Source: Planctomycetota bacterium (GTDB lineage Bacteria; Planctomycetota; Planctomycetia; Pirellulales; JADFKK01). From it: a stretch of 39,238 nucleotides of DNA. Shown piece after piece: positions 32,840 through 39,238 of this stretch. The stretch covers positions 1-39,238 of the forward strand of contig JADFKK010000031.1 of NCBI GenBank assembly GCA_022564995.1, in the 5' to 3' direction. A model generated the notes under the pieces. The model did not search any database, was not told the origin of the DNA, and was given only the letters and a program-made list of their open reading frames with translations. A program made the position numbers and the translations under genes. Positions within the stretch are counted from its first letter, which is position 1. Every line of letters begins with the position of its first letter.

Positions 32840-33973
32840 TTATAGCCCTCCCGCCGTTTGTTTTTCGTCAGCGAATCTGAGCCCGTTACCGCCCTTGCTT
32901 ATTTTCGAGGTGGTCACCAGCCCGGTCTGTCGCCCGACCGAAACCCACAGGTTGCTTAACTCCTGGAGGTTTTCGGCGCCCAGCAATTCGAGCTTGCCGA
33001 TCAACAGATGGACAGAACCTTGCGGCCGAACCTGGAGGCCGCCGGAGTGATAGATACGATCGAGCGAACCGTCGGCGGCGAACGTGAGGATGATCGGAAA
33101 TTGAGACTCGCTTCGCAGACCGGGCAGGGGCCTGACCGATCCGCTACGGCTTTCGCGAGATTGCCCCAGATCGATGACGGTGCCGGCGGGAAGCTGGGCC
33201 GGCTCGGCGGCCGTTTTGACCGGCTGCCGGAAAATTTGGTAGGGCACGGCTATCTGATTGCCAGCGGTCCAGGGAACTTCTGCTCCCTTGCCGAGCTGGG
33301 CCGTGACCGTGAGCGGTGGCCTGATGAATCCTCCGGTGCCTTGGTTGCCGCCGGTGATCTTGTACAGCGGTCCCTGGTAATTGAATTGGATATGGTCGCC
33401 GACCTTCACCAGCCCGCCGCTAAAAGTGCCCCGGCTGTTGGGATCCTCCGCGGCCTGGAGTCTGATTCTTCCATCACGGCCGACACCGCCCTGAGCGGTG
33501 AGCACCAGCTTGGCGTCGATCGTGTCGCCGGCATACGGCGGCGGAACTACGGCTTGGAATAACAGCAACGAGCCGTTGCCCTTGGTGCGCATCCGCTGGA
33601 TCAGCAAGCCGGCCGGACGCCCGTTGGCGATCGCCACGCCCCGCGCGCGGCCCAAGGCGGTGTTCGTAAGCCGGGCCGCTTCGCGCGTGCGACGCTTCTC
33701 CAGGGCCGGAAGCAGCGCCGGAAGCGAGCTGACGACGAGGATCACAATGATCGAAATCACCACCATCAACTCAATCAGCGTCAGCCCAGCGCGAACGGTG
33801 GCACCGGCATTCGTGGCACCGGCACTCGTGGCACCGGCACTCGTGGCACCGGCACTCGTGGCACCGGCGTCTCGCCGGTGGTTCTCTTCACAGGCGGGAC
33901 GCCTGTGCCACAACGATTCACAGGCGGGACGCCTGTGCCACGGGTGCCACGGGTTGGTTAAGCGGTGGCTCAT
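32840..33973 (-). CDS. Pseudopilin (GspH-like) with 63-residue repeat-encoded leader
   Basis: A 377-residue prepilin-like protein. Cleavage motif RAG|LTLIELMVVISIIVILVVS has Glu at +5 and a hydrophobic helix, and the body begins LEKRRTREAARLTNTALGRA, resembling GspH/FimT-type subunits. The ATG overlaps the upstream stop as ATGA (33970-33973), so translation is coupled and the start is well fixed. The leader of 63 residues contains WHRRPACES-type decapeptides and five AGAT(S/N)-type pentapeptides, encoded by 30-nt and 15-nt repeats. The leader should be cut off at the inner membrane, leaving a 314-residue subunit, longer than most GspH. The stop lies 1 nt before the next gene. The broad type is sure; the exact pseudopilin class is less so. 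Confidence 0.82.
   Translation of the reverse strand: MSHRLTNPWHPWHRRPACESLWHRRPACEENHRRDAGATSAGATSAGATSAGATNAGATVRAGLTLIELMVVISIIVILVVSSLPALLPALEKRRTREAARLTNTALGRARGVAIANGRPAGLLIQRMRTKGNGSLLLFQAVVPPPYAGDTIDAKLVLTAQGGVGRDGRIRLQAAEDPNSRGTFSGGLVKVGDHIQFNYQGPLYKITGGNQGTGGFIRPPLTVTAQLGKGAEVPWTAGNQIAVPYQIFRQPVKTAAEPAQLPAGTVIDLGQSRESRSGSVRPLPGLRSESQFPIILTFAADGSLDRIYHSGGLQVRPQGSVHLLIGKLELLGAENLQELSNLWVSVGRQTGLVTTSKISKGGNGLRFADEKQTAGGL
33798..33941. repeat. Expanded composite palindrome plus 15-nt tandem repeat in a pseudopilin leader
   Basis: Four 15-nt units (GGCACCGGCACTCGT, first with one change) at 33800-33859 run into hairpin CACCGGCG-TCT-CGCCGGTG (33862-33880), followed by two hairpins CACAGGCG-GGA-CGCCTGTG (33889-33907 and 33919-33937) separated by CCACAACGATT. 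The period of 30 nt and the 15-nt unit both keep the reading frame. Confidence 0.92.
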
Positions 33974-35091
33974 TTCAAGTCCGCCTTGAGTTGATGATTG
34001 TGGATGTTATCGTGCCAGTTCGCACCGTCGTCGTCGAAATCTTGCTGCCGGCCGATGGGACCATCTCCAGAGTCGAGCATGTACGGATCGATCCGGCGGT
34101 TACGACCGCTTCCGATCACGGGATAAGGATCCTCGTCTCGCTTGTCTTTCACAAATGAGCGAATATCCGCGATGTCGTCGCCGCCGTTCGAATAAATGAG
34201 CGGGTAGATCGCGTAGGCCTTCGGTTCGAGCTTGCGGGTGTCGAACGGGTCGTGGCTGTTTTTCCAATCGTGATAAACGTCGCCCTGACCCCAATCGTCG
34301 CCTGCGCGAAAGCCGAGTTCTTTGTCAAACGGCTGCAGCGGCGAAGCGAACCCGGCGGGCCAGCGAATGAAGCTGATCGGATGGCCCCAACCATCGAGGA
34401 ACTCCAGCATGCCGTCTTCGTCGACGTCGCCCACTTCCTGCTCAGAGAAGTTATCGCGGCCGGCGTTGTCGCTGGTTGACATGGTGATGATCAAATACAA
34501 ACACTCGGCACCCTCATACGTTTGCAATCTGGTTTTCCCGCTGCTGCTGGCGATTTGGTTCAGTCGCCGCAGATACTCCCGCGAGCGCGAAGTTCGCCCG
34601 CGAATGATACTTGGCTCAAGCGTAATGTCGGTAAAACGATCGGGCATCTCGATCTTCATCAACTCGCGCAGCGCCTGGAGCCGGACGAAGGCGCCCGTCT
34701 TGGCGTCCATGCCCGCGGTGATGATCGGCGCGCGGCGGAGCTGAAAGGCCTGATACATCGGCATGATGATCGCGTTGATCTTGTTGATCGTGGACTGGGT
34801 TCTTGCCTTGCGGGCCCGCTCCTGTGCGCCGAACATGGCGAACAACACGGTGGAAGCCAGAATGCTTAGCACCAGCATCACCACCAGCAACTCGACCAGC
34901 GTAAAGCCGCCGCGATTCGTGGCACCGGCGTCTCGCCGGTGGTCTTCACAGGCGGGACGCCTGTGCCACAACGATTCACAGGCGGGACGCCTGTGCCACA
35001 ACGATTCACAGGCGGGACGCCTGTGCCACAACGATTCACAGGCGGGACGCCTGTGCCACGGGTGCCGCGGATATTGCGTCGAGCGGATCAT
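33970..35091 (-). CDS. Pseudopilin with 62-residue repeat-encoded leader
   Basis: A 373-residue prepilin-like protein. After a 62-residue leader comes NRGG|FTLVELLVVMLVLSILAST, a textbook type IV prepilin/pseudopilin motif with Glu at +5, then a long amphipathic helix (ERARKARTQSTINKINAIIM). A DVDEDGMLEFLDGWGHPI segment near 240 resembles the calcium-linked loop of GspG-type pseudopilins. The leader is mostly four near-identical decapeptides (LWHRRPACES), the translation of a 30-nt repeat. The ATG overlaps the preceding gene's TGA as ATGA (35088-35091), so the start is set by coupling. The following gene overlaps in the same way. Mature subunit about 311 residues, large for this family. Likely a minor or major pseudopilin of the gspE-gspF system. 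Confidence 0.82.
   Translation of the reverse strand: MIRSTQYPRHPWHRRPACESLWHRRPACESLWHRRPACESLWHRRPACEDHRRDAGATNRGGFTLVELLVVMLVLSILASTVLFAMFGAQERARKARTQSTINKINAIIMPMYQAFQLRRAPIITAGMDAKTGAFVRLQALRELMKIEMPDRFTDITLEPSIIRGRTSRSREYLRRLNQIASSSGKTRLQTYEGAECLYLIITMSTSDNAGRDNFSEQEVGDVDEDGMLEFLDGWGHPISFIRWPAGFASPLQPFDKELGFRAGDDWGQGDVYHDWKNSHDPFDTRKLEPKAYAIYPLIYSNGGDDIADIRSFVKDKRDEDPYPVIGSGRNRRIDPYMLDSGDGPIGRQQDFDDDGANWHDNIHNHQLKADLK
34919..35059. repeat. Four-unit 30-nt tandem palindrome in a pseudopilin leader
   Basis: Hairpin CACCGGCG-TCT-CGCCGGTG (34923-34941) is followed by four copies of CACAGGCG-GGA-CGCCTGTG starting at 34947, 34977, 35007 and 35037. The three intervals between copies are identical (CCACAACGATT). 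It is an expanded form of the composite element at 14843-14891 and is read through in frame. Confidence 0.95.
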
Positions 35092-35876
35092 GGCTTGGCG
35101 TCCTCGAGCTTTCTGCCGGAGAAGTTGGTGATGTTGTCGTCGCCGCGTCCACGGTTTTCCGTGTCGTAGGGGCCATCGGGATATTTTCCGCCAGATCCGT
35201 ATTCGTTGTCGCTGCCGGCGCAGATGATCTGAAACGAGCCCGGATTCACATAAATGTCGGACGGATCACTGACGTCGATGACTTTCGACTTCCGGTACGG
35301 CCTGAGTGCTTCGTCGTAGCGGGCTGTCTCATAGCTGCGCGACTCAAAATAGACGTAAGGCTTGAACAGTTTCGGCGGATAGTACATCCAATAGACAAGG
35401 TTGCGGAGGTTGCCCTCGCCACGGCGCGGTTCGTCAGTTCTCTCGCCGTCGCGTTCGTAGCCCAACTGCTGCTCGACGAAATCGAAGCGGGCGGCGCCTC
35501 TGTCGTTACCCGAGAAAGGGCGTTCGGGGTCGTTGCTGAACTTTCCGAGCCAAAACACGAGCGACTCGGCGGGTGCGGTCTCGAATTCGGAAAACGGGAG
35601 ATCATCGAGGCTTTCCGGCCAGCGACGGTCAACATGCCTGCGGACCGCCTCTTCATCGCTCAACATCGGCGGATACGAGCCGAATTCGATCTGGTAATCC
35701 TTCAGCGCGGTTTCCAGTAATTTAAGCTCCGTCGTGATTTGGGCCACCTTGGCGGTGGCGATCACCGTGAACGCAACCCGCGCGCTGATTGCGGCCAACA
35801 TGCCAAGGATGACCGTAACGACCAACAATTCGACGAGCGTAAATCCGACGCTAGCGCGTCGTCGAGCGGCTCTCAT
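35088..35876 (-). CDS. GspG-like pseudopilin with a normal short leader
   Basis: A 262-residue protein. From the ATG at 35876, preceded by AAGGGT, it has an 11-residue basic leader (MRAARRRASVG) and cleavage motif VG|FTLVELLVVTVILGMLAAIS with Glu at +5. The next helix (TELKLLETALKDYQIEFGSYPP) is the usual GspG pattern. The C-terminal half is acidic and Tyr-rich (PYVYFESRSYETARYDEALRPY, DVSDPSDIYVNPGSFQIICAG, NEYGSGGKYPDGPY), as in calcium-binding GspG proteins. Its size exceeds the usual 140-150 residues. It lies 61 nt after gspF and overlaps the next pseudopilin by ATGA. Unlike the next three genes its leader carries no repeat, and provides the natural comparison. Confidence 0.85.
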   Translation of the reverse strand: MRAARRRASVGFTLVELLVVTVILGMLAAISARVAFTVIATAKVAQITTELKLLETALKDYQIEFGSYPPMLSDEEAVRRHVDRRWPESLDDLPFSEFETAPAESLVFWLGKFSNDPERPFSGNDRGAARFDFVEQQLGYERDGERTDEPRRGEGNLRNLVYWMYYPPKLFKPYVYFESRSYETARYDEALRPYRKSKVIDVSDPSDIYVNPGSFQIICAGSDNEYGSGGKYPDGPYDTENRGRGDDNITNFSGRKLEDAKP

Positions 35877-35937
35877 AACAGACCCTTCTGGCCGTGTAGG
35901 CCGTAACAAAAAAGTTGCTGTGTTGTGGGTGAAGAAC

Positions 35938-37284
35938 TTACTGGGCGGACAGCCCCTCGATCAGCTTGACCAACGGCATGAAGAGCGAAATGACGATGAA
36001 GCCCACGGCACCGCCCAGAAAGATAATCATCAGCGGTTCCATCAGGCTCATCAGGCTGTCGGTCAGCACGGTGACTTCTTCGTCGTAGGTGTCGGCGACT
36101 TTGTAGAGCATGGTGTCTAATTCGCCGGTTTCTTCGCCGACGTCGACCATGTTGACCGTCAGATCGTCGACCACGCGCTGGTTCATTTTCATCATGTAGA
36201 TCACCAACCCGATCGGCCCGCCGATAAACATGAACCAAAACAAGCAAGCCATCGGACTGAAATCGGGCCGTGCCCCGGCCCGCAGCGGCACGGCGATCGA
36301 TTCCCCCTCGCGAATGGACTCGCTGACCTGGGCGAACATTTTCTCGAACATGGCGTTACCGGCCGTCTCTCGGGTGATGTTCAGGGCTTCGAGGATCGGC
36401 ACGCCGCTGGAAATCAAGGTTCCCAAAGTCCGCGTCGTTCGGGCGACCACGGTTTTCTCGACGAGCGCGCCGAAGATCGGAAGCTTGAGCATAAACAGAT
36501 CCCAGCCCATGCGTCCCGCCTCGAACATTCGCATCAGTTTGACAAATAGCCAGATGGAGATGGGAATGAGCGGAATCAGGAACCAGAGGTCGACGACGGC
36601 GTCGGACATGGCCATCAACATCAGCGTCATGACCGGCAATTCGACGTTGAAGTCGGCGAAGATCTTTACGAACTGGGGAACGATGAACAGCATGATCAGC
36701 GCGAGGATGACGACCGCGACACAAACCACCACGACCGGGTAGATCAGCGCGCCTTTGATTTTCCGGCGCAAGGCCAGCGATCGTTCCTGGAACTCGGCCA
36801 GGCGGCGTAGGATGACCTCGAGCGCGCCGCCGGCCTCGCCGGCCTTGATCATGTTCACGTACAGCCGGTTAAACGCCTTGGGGCTTTTCGACATCGCCTC
36901 GGACAGCGTCGAGCCAGCCTCGATTTCGTCACAAACATCCATCAACGAATTCTTCAGCGGGCCCGGCCTCGACTGTTTTTCCAAGATGTTGAGGCTGCGC
37001 AGGATCGGCAAGCCGGCGTCCTGCAGAATCGACAACTGCCGGGTGAACGCCGTGAGCTGCTTCATGTTCACGCCGCCGATTGAGAAGGATCGGCCCGGCT
37101 TCTTTTTCTGCTTCGAGCCGCTCGCCGCGGTCGTCTTGCCACGGCTCTTCTTGACCGAGATCTTCGTCACGAAGTAGCCCATTTGGCGAATTACTGCCTG
37201 GGCTTCTTCCTCGTTGGGTGCTTCCAGAACATCCTTGATCTCCTGGCCCGACGAGTCCATGGCCTCGAATTGAAATGTCGGCAT
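35938..37284 (-). CDS. gspF: Type II secretion/type IV pilus inner-membrane platform protein, GspF/PilC family
   Basis: A 448-residue GspF/PilC platform protein, which links the cytoplasmic ATPase to pilus assembly. It starts with a small N-terminal domain (FQFEAMDSSGQEIKDVLEAP), then the first T2SSF domain at about 77-200 (FTRQLSILQDAGLPILRSLN, AGEAGGALEVILRRL, YPVVVVCVAVVILALIMLF) and the second at about 275-440 (LGTLISSGVPILEALNI, VDVGEETGELDTML, a final hydrophobic FLGGAVGFIVISLFMPLV). The second domain carries an extra hydrophobic insert of about 30 residues near 347-375 (CLFWFMFIGGPIGLVIYMM) that the family normally lacks, adding a possible membrane span. GAGGACTAAGCT before the ATG is a good ribosome binding site. 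gspE ends 20 nt upstream. Confidence 0.93.
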   Translation of the reverse strand: MPTFQFEAMDSSGQEIKDVLEAPNEEEAQAVIRQMGYFVTKISVKKSRGKTTAASGSKQKKKPGRSFSIGGVNMKQLTAFTRQLSILQDAGLPILRSLNILEKQSRPGPLKNSLMDVCDEIEAGSTLSEAMSKSPKAFNRLYVNMIKAGEAGGALEVILRRLAEFQERSLALRRKIKGALIYPVVVVCVAVVILALIMLFIVPQFVKIFADFNVELPVMTLMLMAMSDAVVDLWFLIPLIPISIWLFVKLMRMFEAGRMGWDLFMLKLPIFGALVEKTVVARTTRTLGTLISSGVPILEALNITRETAGNAMFEKMFAQVSESIREGESIAVPLRAGARPDFSPMACLFWFMFIGGPIGLVIYMMKMNQRVVDDLTVNMVDVGEETGELDTMLYKVADTYDEEVTVLTDSLMSLMEPLMIIFLGGAVGFIVISLFMPLVKLIEGLSAQ

Positions 37285-37304
37285 AGCTTAGTCCTCAATG
37301 TTCA

Positions 37305-39026
37305 TCAGGCTTCGATAATGGTTTCCTTGATGATCTCTTCGATCGTGGTCATGCCCTCGAAAATTTTTGCGATTCCCGCGTCGCGCAGCGAGACCAGCCC
37401 GTCCCCCTTGCCGACTTCGCGCAGCTCGTCGGTCGAACCGTTGTTCATAATCAAGGCCCGCAACTCGTCGGTCATCATCAGCAGTTCAAACAGCCCGACC
37501 CGGCCCTTGTAACCGCTATGGTTGCAACGGTCGCAGCCTTTGCCGTGATAGAATTTTTTGTCCTCCAGATCCATGCTGCTCAATTGCAAATCGGCAAGTT
37601 CCTCGTTGGTGGGCATCATTTCTTCCTTGCAACCCTCGCAGATCTTCCGCACGAGTCGTTGTCCCAGCACGGCCTCCAGGGTGGCTGTGATCAAAAACGG
37701 CGGAATTCCCATGTCGCGCAGCCGGGTGATGGTGCCGGGGGCGTCGTTGGTGTGCAGCGTGCTAAAGACGATGTGGCCGGTCAACGCCGATTGGACCGCA
37801 ATCTCGGCCGTCTCCAAATCGCGAATCTCGCCCACCAAAATCTTGTCGGGGTCTTGCCGCAAAATCGCCCGCAAACAATGGGCAAACGTGTTGCCGATGT
37901 CCGGGTCGATCGGCACCTGCACGATGCCGTCGATGTCGTATTCGATCGGATCTTCGGTCGTGATGATCTTTACGGTGACGTCGTTCAATTCACTCAGCGC
38001 CGCGTACAACGTCGTCGTTTTGCCCGATCCGGTCGGACCGGTGACCAGCACGATTCCGTTCGGTTTGCGAATCACCTCGCGGAAGTCGACCAGCGTGGTA
38101 GCGTCCATGCCGACCTTGGCCAGATCGAGCGAGACGACCGAACGATCGAGCACCCGCATCACGACGCTCTCGCCGAACATGGTCGGCAGCACGCTGATTC
38201 GCAGATCGACGGGGTTGCCGCCGATGCTCAGTTCGATGCGGCCGTCTTGCGGCAGGCGACGTTCGGCGATGTCGAGATTCGCCATGACCTTGATTCGCGT
38301 GGTCAGCGCAAAGGCCAGGTGACGGGGCGGCGGCACCATTTCGTACAGCGCGCCGTCGTTGCGAATGCGAATGCGAAACTCATCCTCAAACGGCTCGAAA
38401 TGCAAATCGCTGGCCTGATCTTTGATGGCCAACAGCAGCACCATGTTCAGCAACTTGCGGACCGGCTCACTATCGGCCAAAGCTTCGATGCTGGTCAGGT
38501 CGATCGGCCCGTCTTTCTTGTCGGCCAGGGCGGCTGCTTTGGCCAAATCGGCATCGTCTTCCATGTCCGCGACCAACTGCTCGACGCTCTCGCCGCCGCC
38601 GGAATAATGCTTCTCCACCATATTGTTAATGTCGCGCGACGTTGCCACGACGGCACGGATTTCGTATCCCAAAAACGTCCGCAACTCGTCGAGCGTGGCC
38701 AGATTCTGTGGATCGCTCATGGCGATTTCCAGCACGCCGTCTTCAAAACTGATCGGCACGATCCGGTACAATTGAGCCATCGGTTCGGTCACGCGGGAGA
38801 GCACCTCGGACTTGAGCTCCATTTCGCCCAGGCTGATCGTCTGCATTCCCATCTGCTCGGCCAGCGCCTGGGCAAGCTGCTCTTCGTTCAACAGGCCCAT
38901 GCCGATCGCCAGCTTGCCGAGCAATTCGTCGGGATGCTGCTCCTGCTCTTCGAGCACGAGCTTCAACTGATCGTCGTCCATGAATCCCAGGTCGACAAAG
39001 ATTTGTCCGATACGTCGAATCGCCAT
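37305..39026 (-). CDS. gspE: Type II secretion/type IV pilus assembly ATPase, GspE/PilB family
   Basis: A 573-residue hexameric ATPase that powers pseudopilus or pilus extension on the cytoplasmic face. Residues 1-145 form the GspE/PilB N-terminal domain (GQIFVDLGFMDDDQL, a second copy-like LGKLAIGMGLLNEEQLAQAL). N2 follows with ASDLHFEPFEDEFRIRIRND. The ATPase core has Walker A GPTGSGKTTT at 330-339, Asp box TTEDPIEY at 356-363, Walker B ILVGEI at 396-401 and the His box HIVFSTLHTND at 418-428. Zinc-type cysteine pairs are C463/C466 and C498/C501. It could serve a pilus or a secretion system; PilB and GspE cannot be told apart here, and the symbol is a family label. Two short copies of the bundle-like motif at the N-terminus are usual. 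gspF follows after 20 nt. Confidence 0.94.
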   Translation of the reverse strand: MAIRRIGQIFVDLGFMDDDQLKLVLEEQEQHPDELLGKLAIGMGLLNEEQLAQALAEQMGMQTISLGEMELKSEVLSRVTEPMAQLYRIVPISFEDGVLEIAMSDPQNLATLDELRTFLGYEIRAVVATSRDINNMVEKHYSGGGESVEQLVADMEDDADLAKAAALADKKDGPIDLTSIEALADSEPVRKLLNMVLLLAIKDQASDLHFEPFEDEFRIRIRNDGALYEMVPPPRHLAFALTTRIKVMANLDIAERRLPQDGRIELSIGGNPVDLRISVLPTMFGESVVMRVLDRSVVSLDLAKVGMDATTLVDFREVIRKPNGIVLVTGPTGSGKTTTLYAALSELNDVTVKIITTEDPIEYDIDGIVQVPIDPDIGNTFAHCLRAILRQDPDKILVGEIRDLETAEIAVQSALTGHIVFSTLHTNDAPGTITRLRDMGIPPFLITATLEAVLGQRLVRKICEGCKEEMMPTNEELADLQLSSMDLEDKKFYHGKGCDRCNHSGYKGRVGLFELLMMTDELRALIMNNGSTDELREVGKGDGLVSLRDAGIAKIFEGMTTIEEIIKETIIEA

Positions 39027-39088
39027 CGCTCAAAATGCCTCGTTGTAAACGGCGAATTACTCAAACTGAAAAAGATCGTATTAAGAAC

Positions 39089-39117
39089 CACGGATGGCAC
39101 GGAAAAACACGGATAAA
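39089..39117. repeat. Short CACGGA periodic repeat upstream of gspE
   Basis: Three units, CACGGATGG, CACGGAAAAA and CACGGATAAA, at about 10-nt spacing, 60-90 nt ahead of gspE. It resembles the other short periodic arrays in the window but has no facing partner that I can see. Confidence 0.5.
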
Positions 39118-39181
39118 AGAGGGTGGGGAAACGACTTGGTACAGCCCAACTCAGCTAACCGCTTTATCTCGTTTTCATTGG

Positions 39182-39238
39182 TCATTGTTCGGCGACCGCC
39201 TGCTCTTGCCCCAATTCGTGCTGCACGTCGCCCTCGTC
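39182..39238 (-). CDS. C-terminal end of a gene entering from the right edge
   Basis: The minus strand frame DEGDVQHELGQEQAVAEQ ends at a TGA at 39182-39184. It is in the same orientation as gspE and lies 156 nt upstream of it, so it may be the end of the preceding gene in the same cluster. Only 18 residues are visible and no family can be assigned. Confidence 0.45.
   Translation of the reverse strand, partial: DEGDVQHELGQEQAVAEQ

Noticed and set aside
34947..35059. Four 30-nt spaced repeats resembling a CRISPR array
   Set aside because: The intervals between repeat cores are identical (CCACAACGATT), so there are no variable spacers, and the units lie in frame inside a pseudopilin leader.
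37518..39116. A 532-residue plus-strand frame opposite gspE
   Set aside because: It mirrors the conserved gspE frame; composition (many His, Gln, Val) is that of an antisense shadow.

Overview
The window looks like chromosomal DNA of a planctomycete (Planctomycetota, probably Pirellulales). The grounds are established family distributions read against the sequence: three DUF1501 proteins next to a DUF1549/DUF1553 protein with a CxxCH motif, a giant LEPR-XLL/lamin-tail/CotH/dockerin secreted protein, a pseudopilin cluster with an oversized GspK-like member, high G+C, and many dispersed palindromic repeats. No rRNA, tRNA, CRISPR array or complete insertion sequence was recognised.

Layout. At 1-1930 (minus) a two-domain alpha/beta hydrolase runs off the left edge. 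A LamG-like secreted protein and hisG (2179-3766, minus) form a probable pair, followed by hisI (minus) and a divergent small glycosyltransferase. A helix-turn-helix-type protein (5927-6454) stands alone. An enolase-superfamily enzyme (minus) and an SSS symporter (plus) diverge around 7.6-7.9 kb. From 9.97 to 19.6 kb the plus strand carries a DUF1501 protein, a low-G+C orphan gene with a frame break at a T8 run, a DUF1549/DUF1553 protein, a second DUF1501, an HpcH/HpaI aldolase, a third DUF1501 and a cupin-membrane fusion. The plus-strand giant at 19831-26868 converges on a minus-strand cluster at 26893-39026 that reads, in transcription order, gspE, gspF, a GspG-like pseudopilin, three further pseudopilins and a 1540-residue GspK-like protein.

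How the genes may work together. The cluster at 26.9-39.0 kb is a type II secretion or type IV pilus-like assembly module (ATPase, inner-membrane platform, pilus subunits). No secretin or prepilin peptidase lies in the window. The enolase-superfamily enzyme, symporter and aldolase could form a sugar-acid uptake, dehydration and retro-aldol route; this is inferred from families only. hisG and hisI belong to histidine synthesis but are not in one operon.

Most unusual signal. The three pseudopilin genes at 31.8-35.1 kb each have 62-63 residue leaders before a normal prepilin cleavage motif, and the extra length is encoded by GC-rich palindromic or tandem repeats. The start codons are fixed by ATGA overlaps or a strong ribosome binding site, so the repeats are translated and then presumably removed by the prepilin peptidase. 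The same composite palindrome occurs between genes at 14843-14891. Other repeats abut or contain stop codons, and three pairs of 7- or 10-nt periodic arrays face each other in intergenic gaps. Two genes have apparent -1 frame breaks (near 12530 and near 31840).
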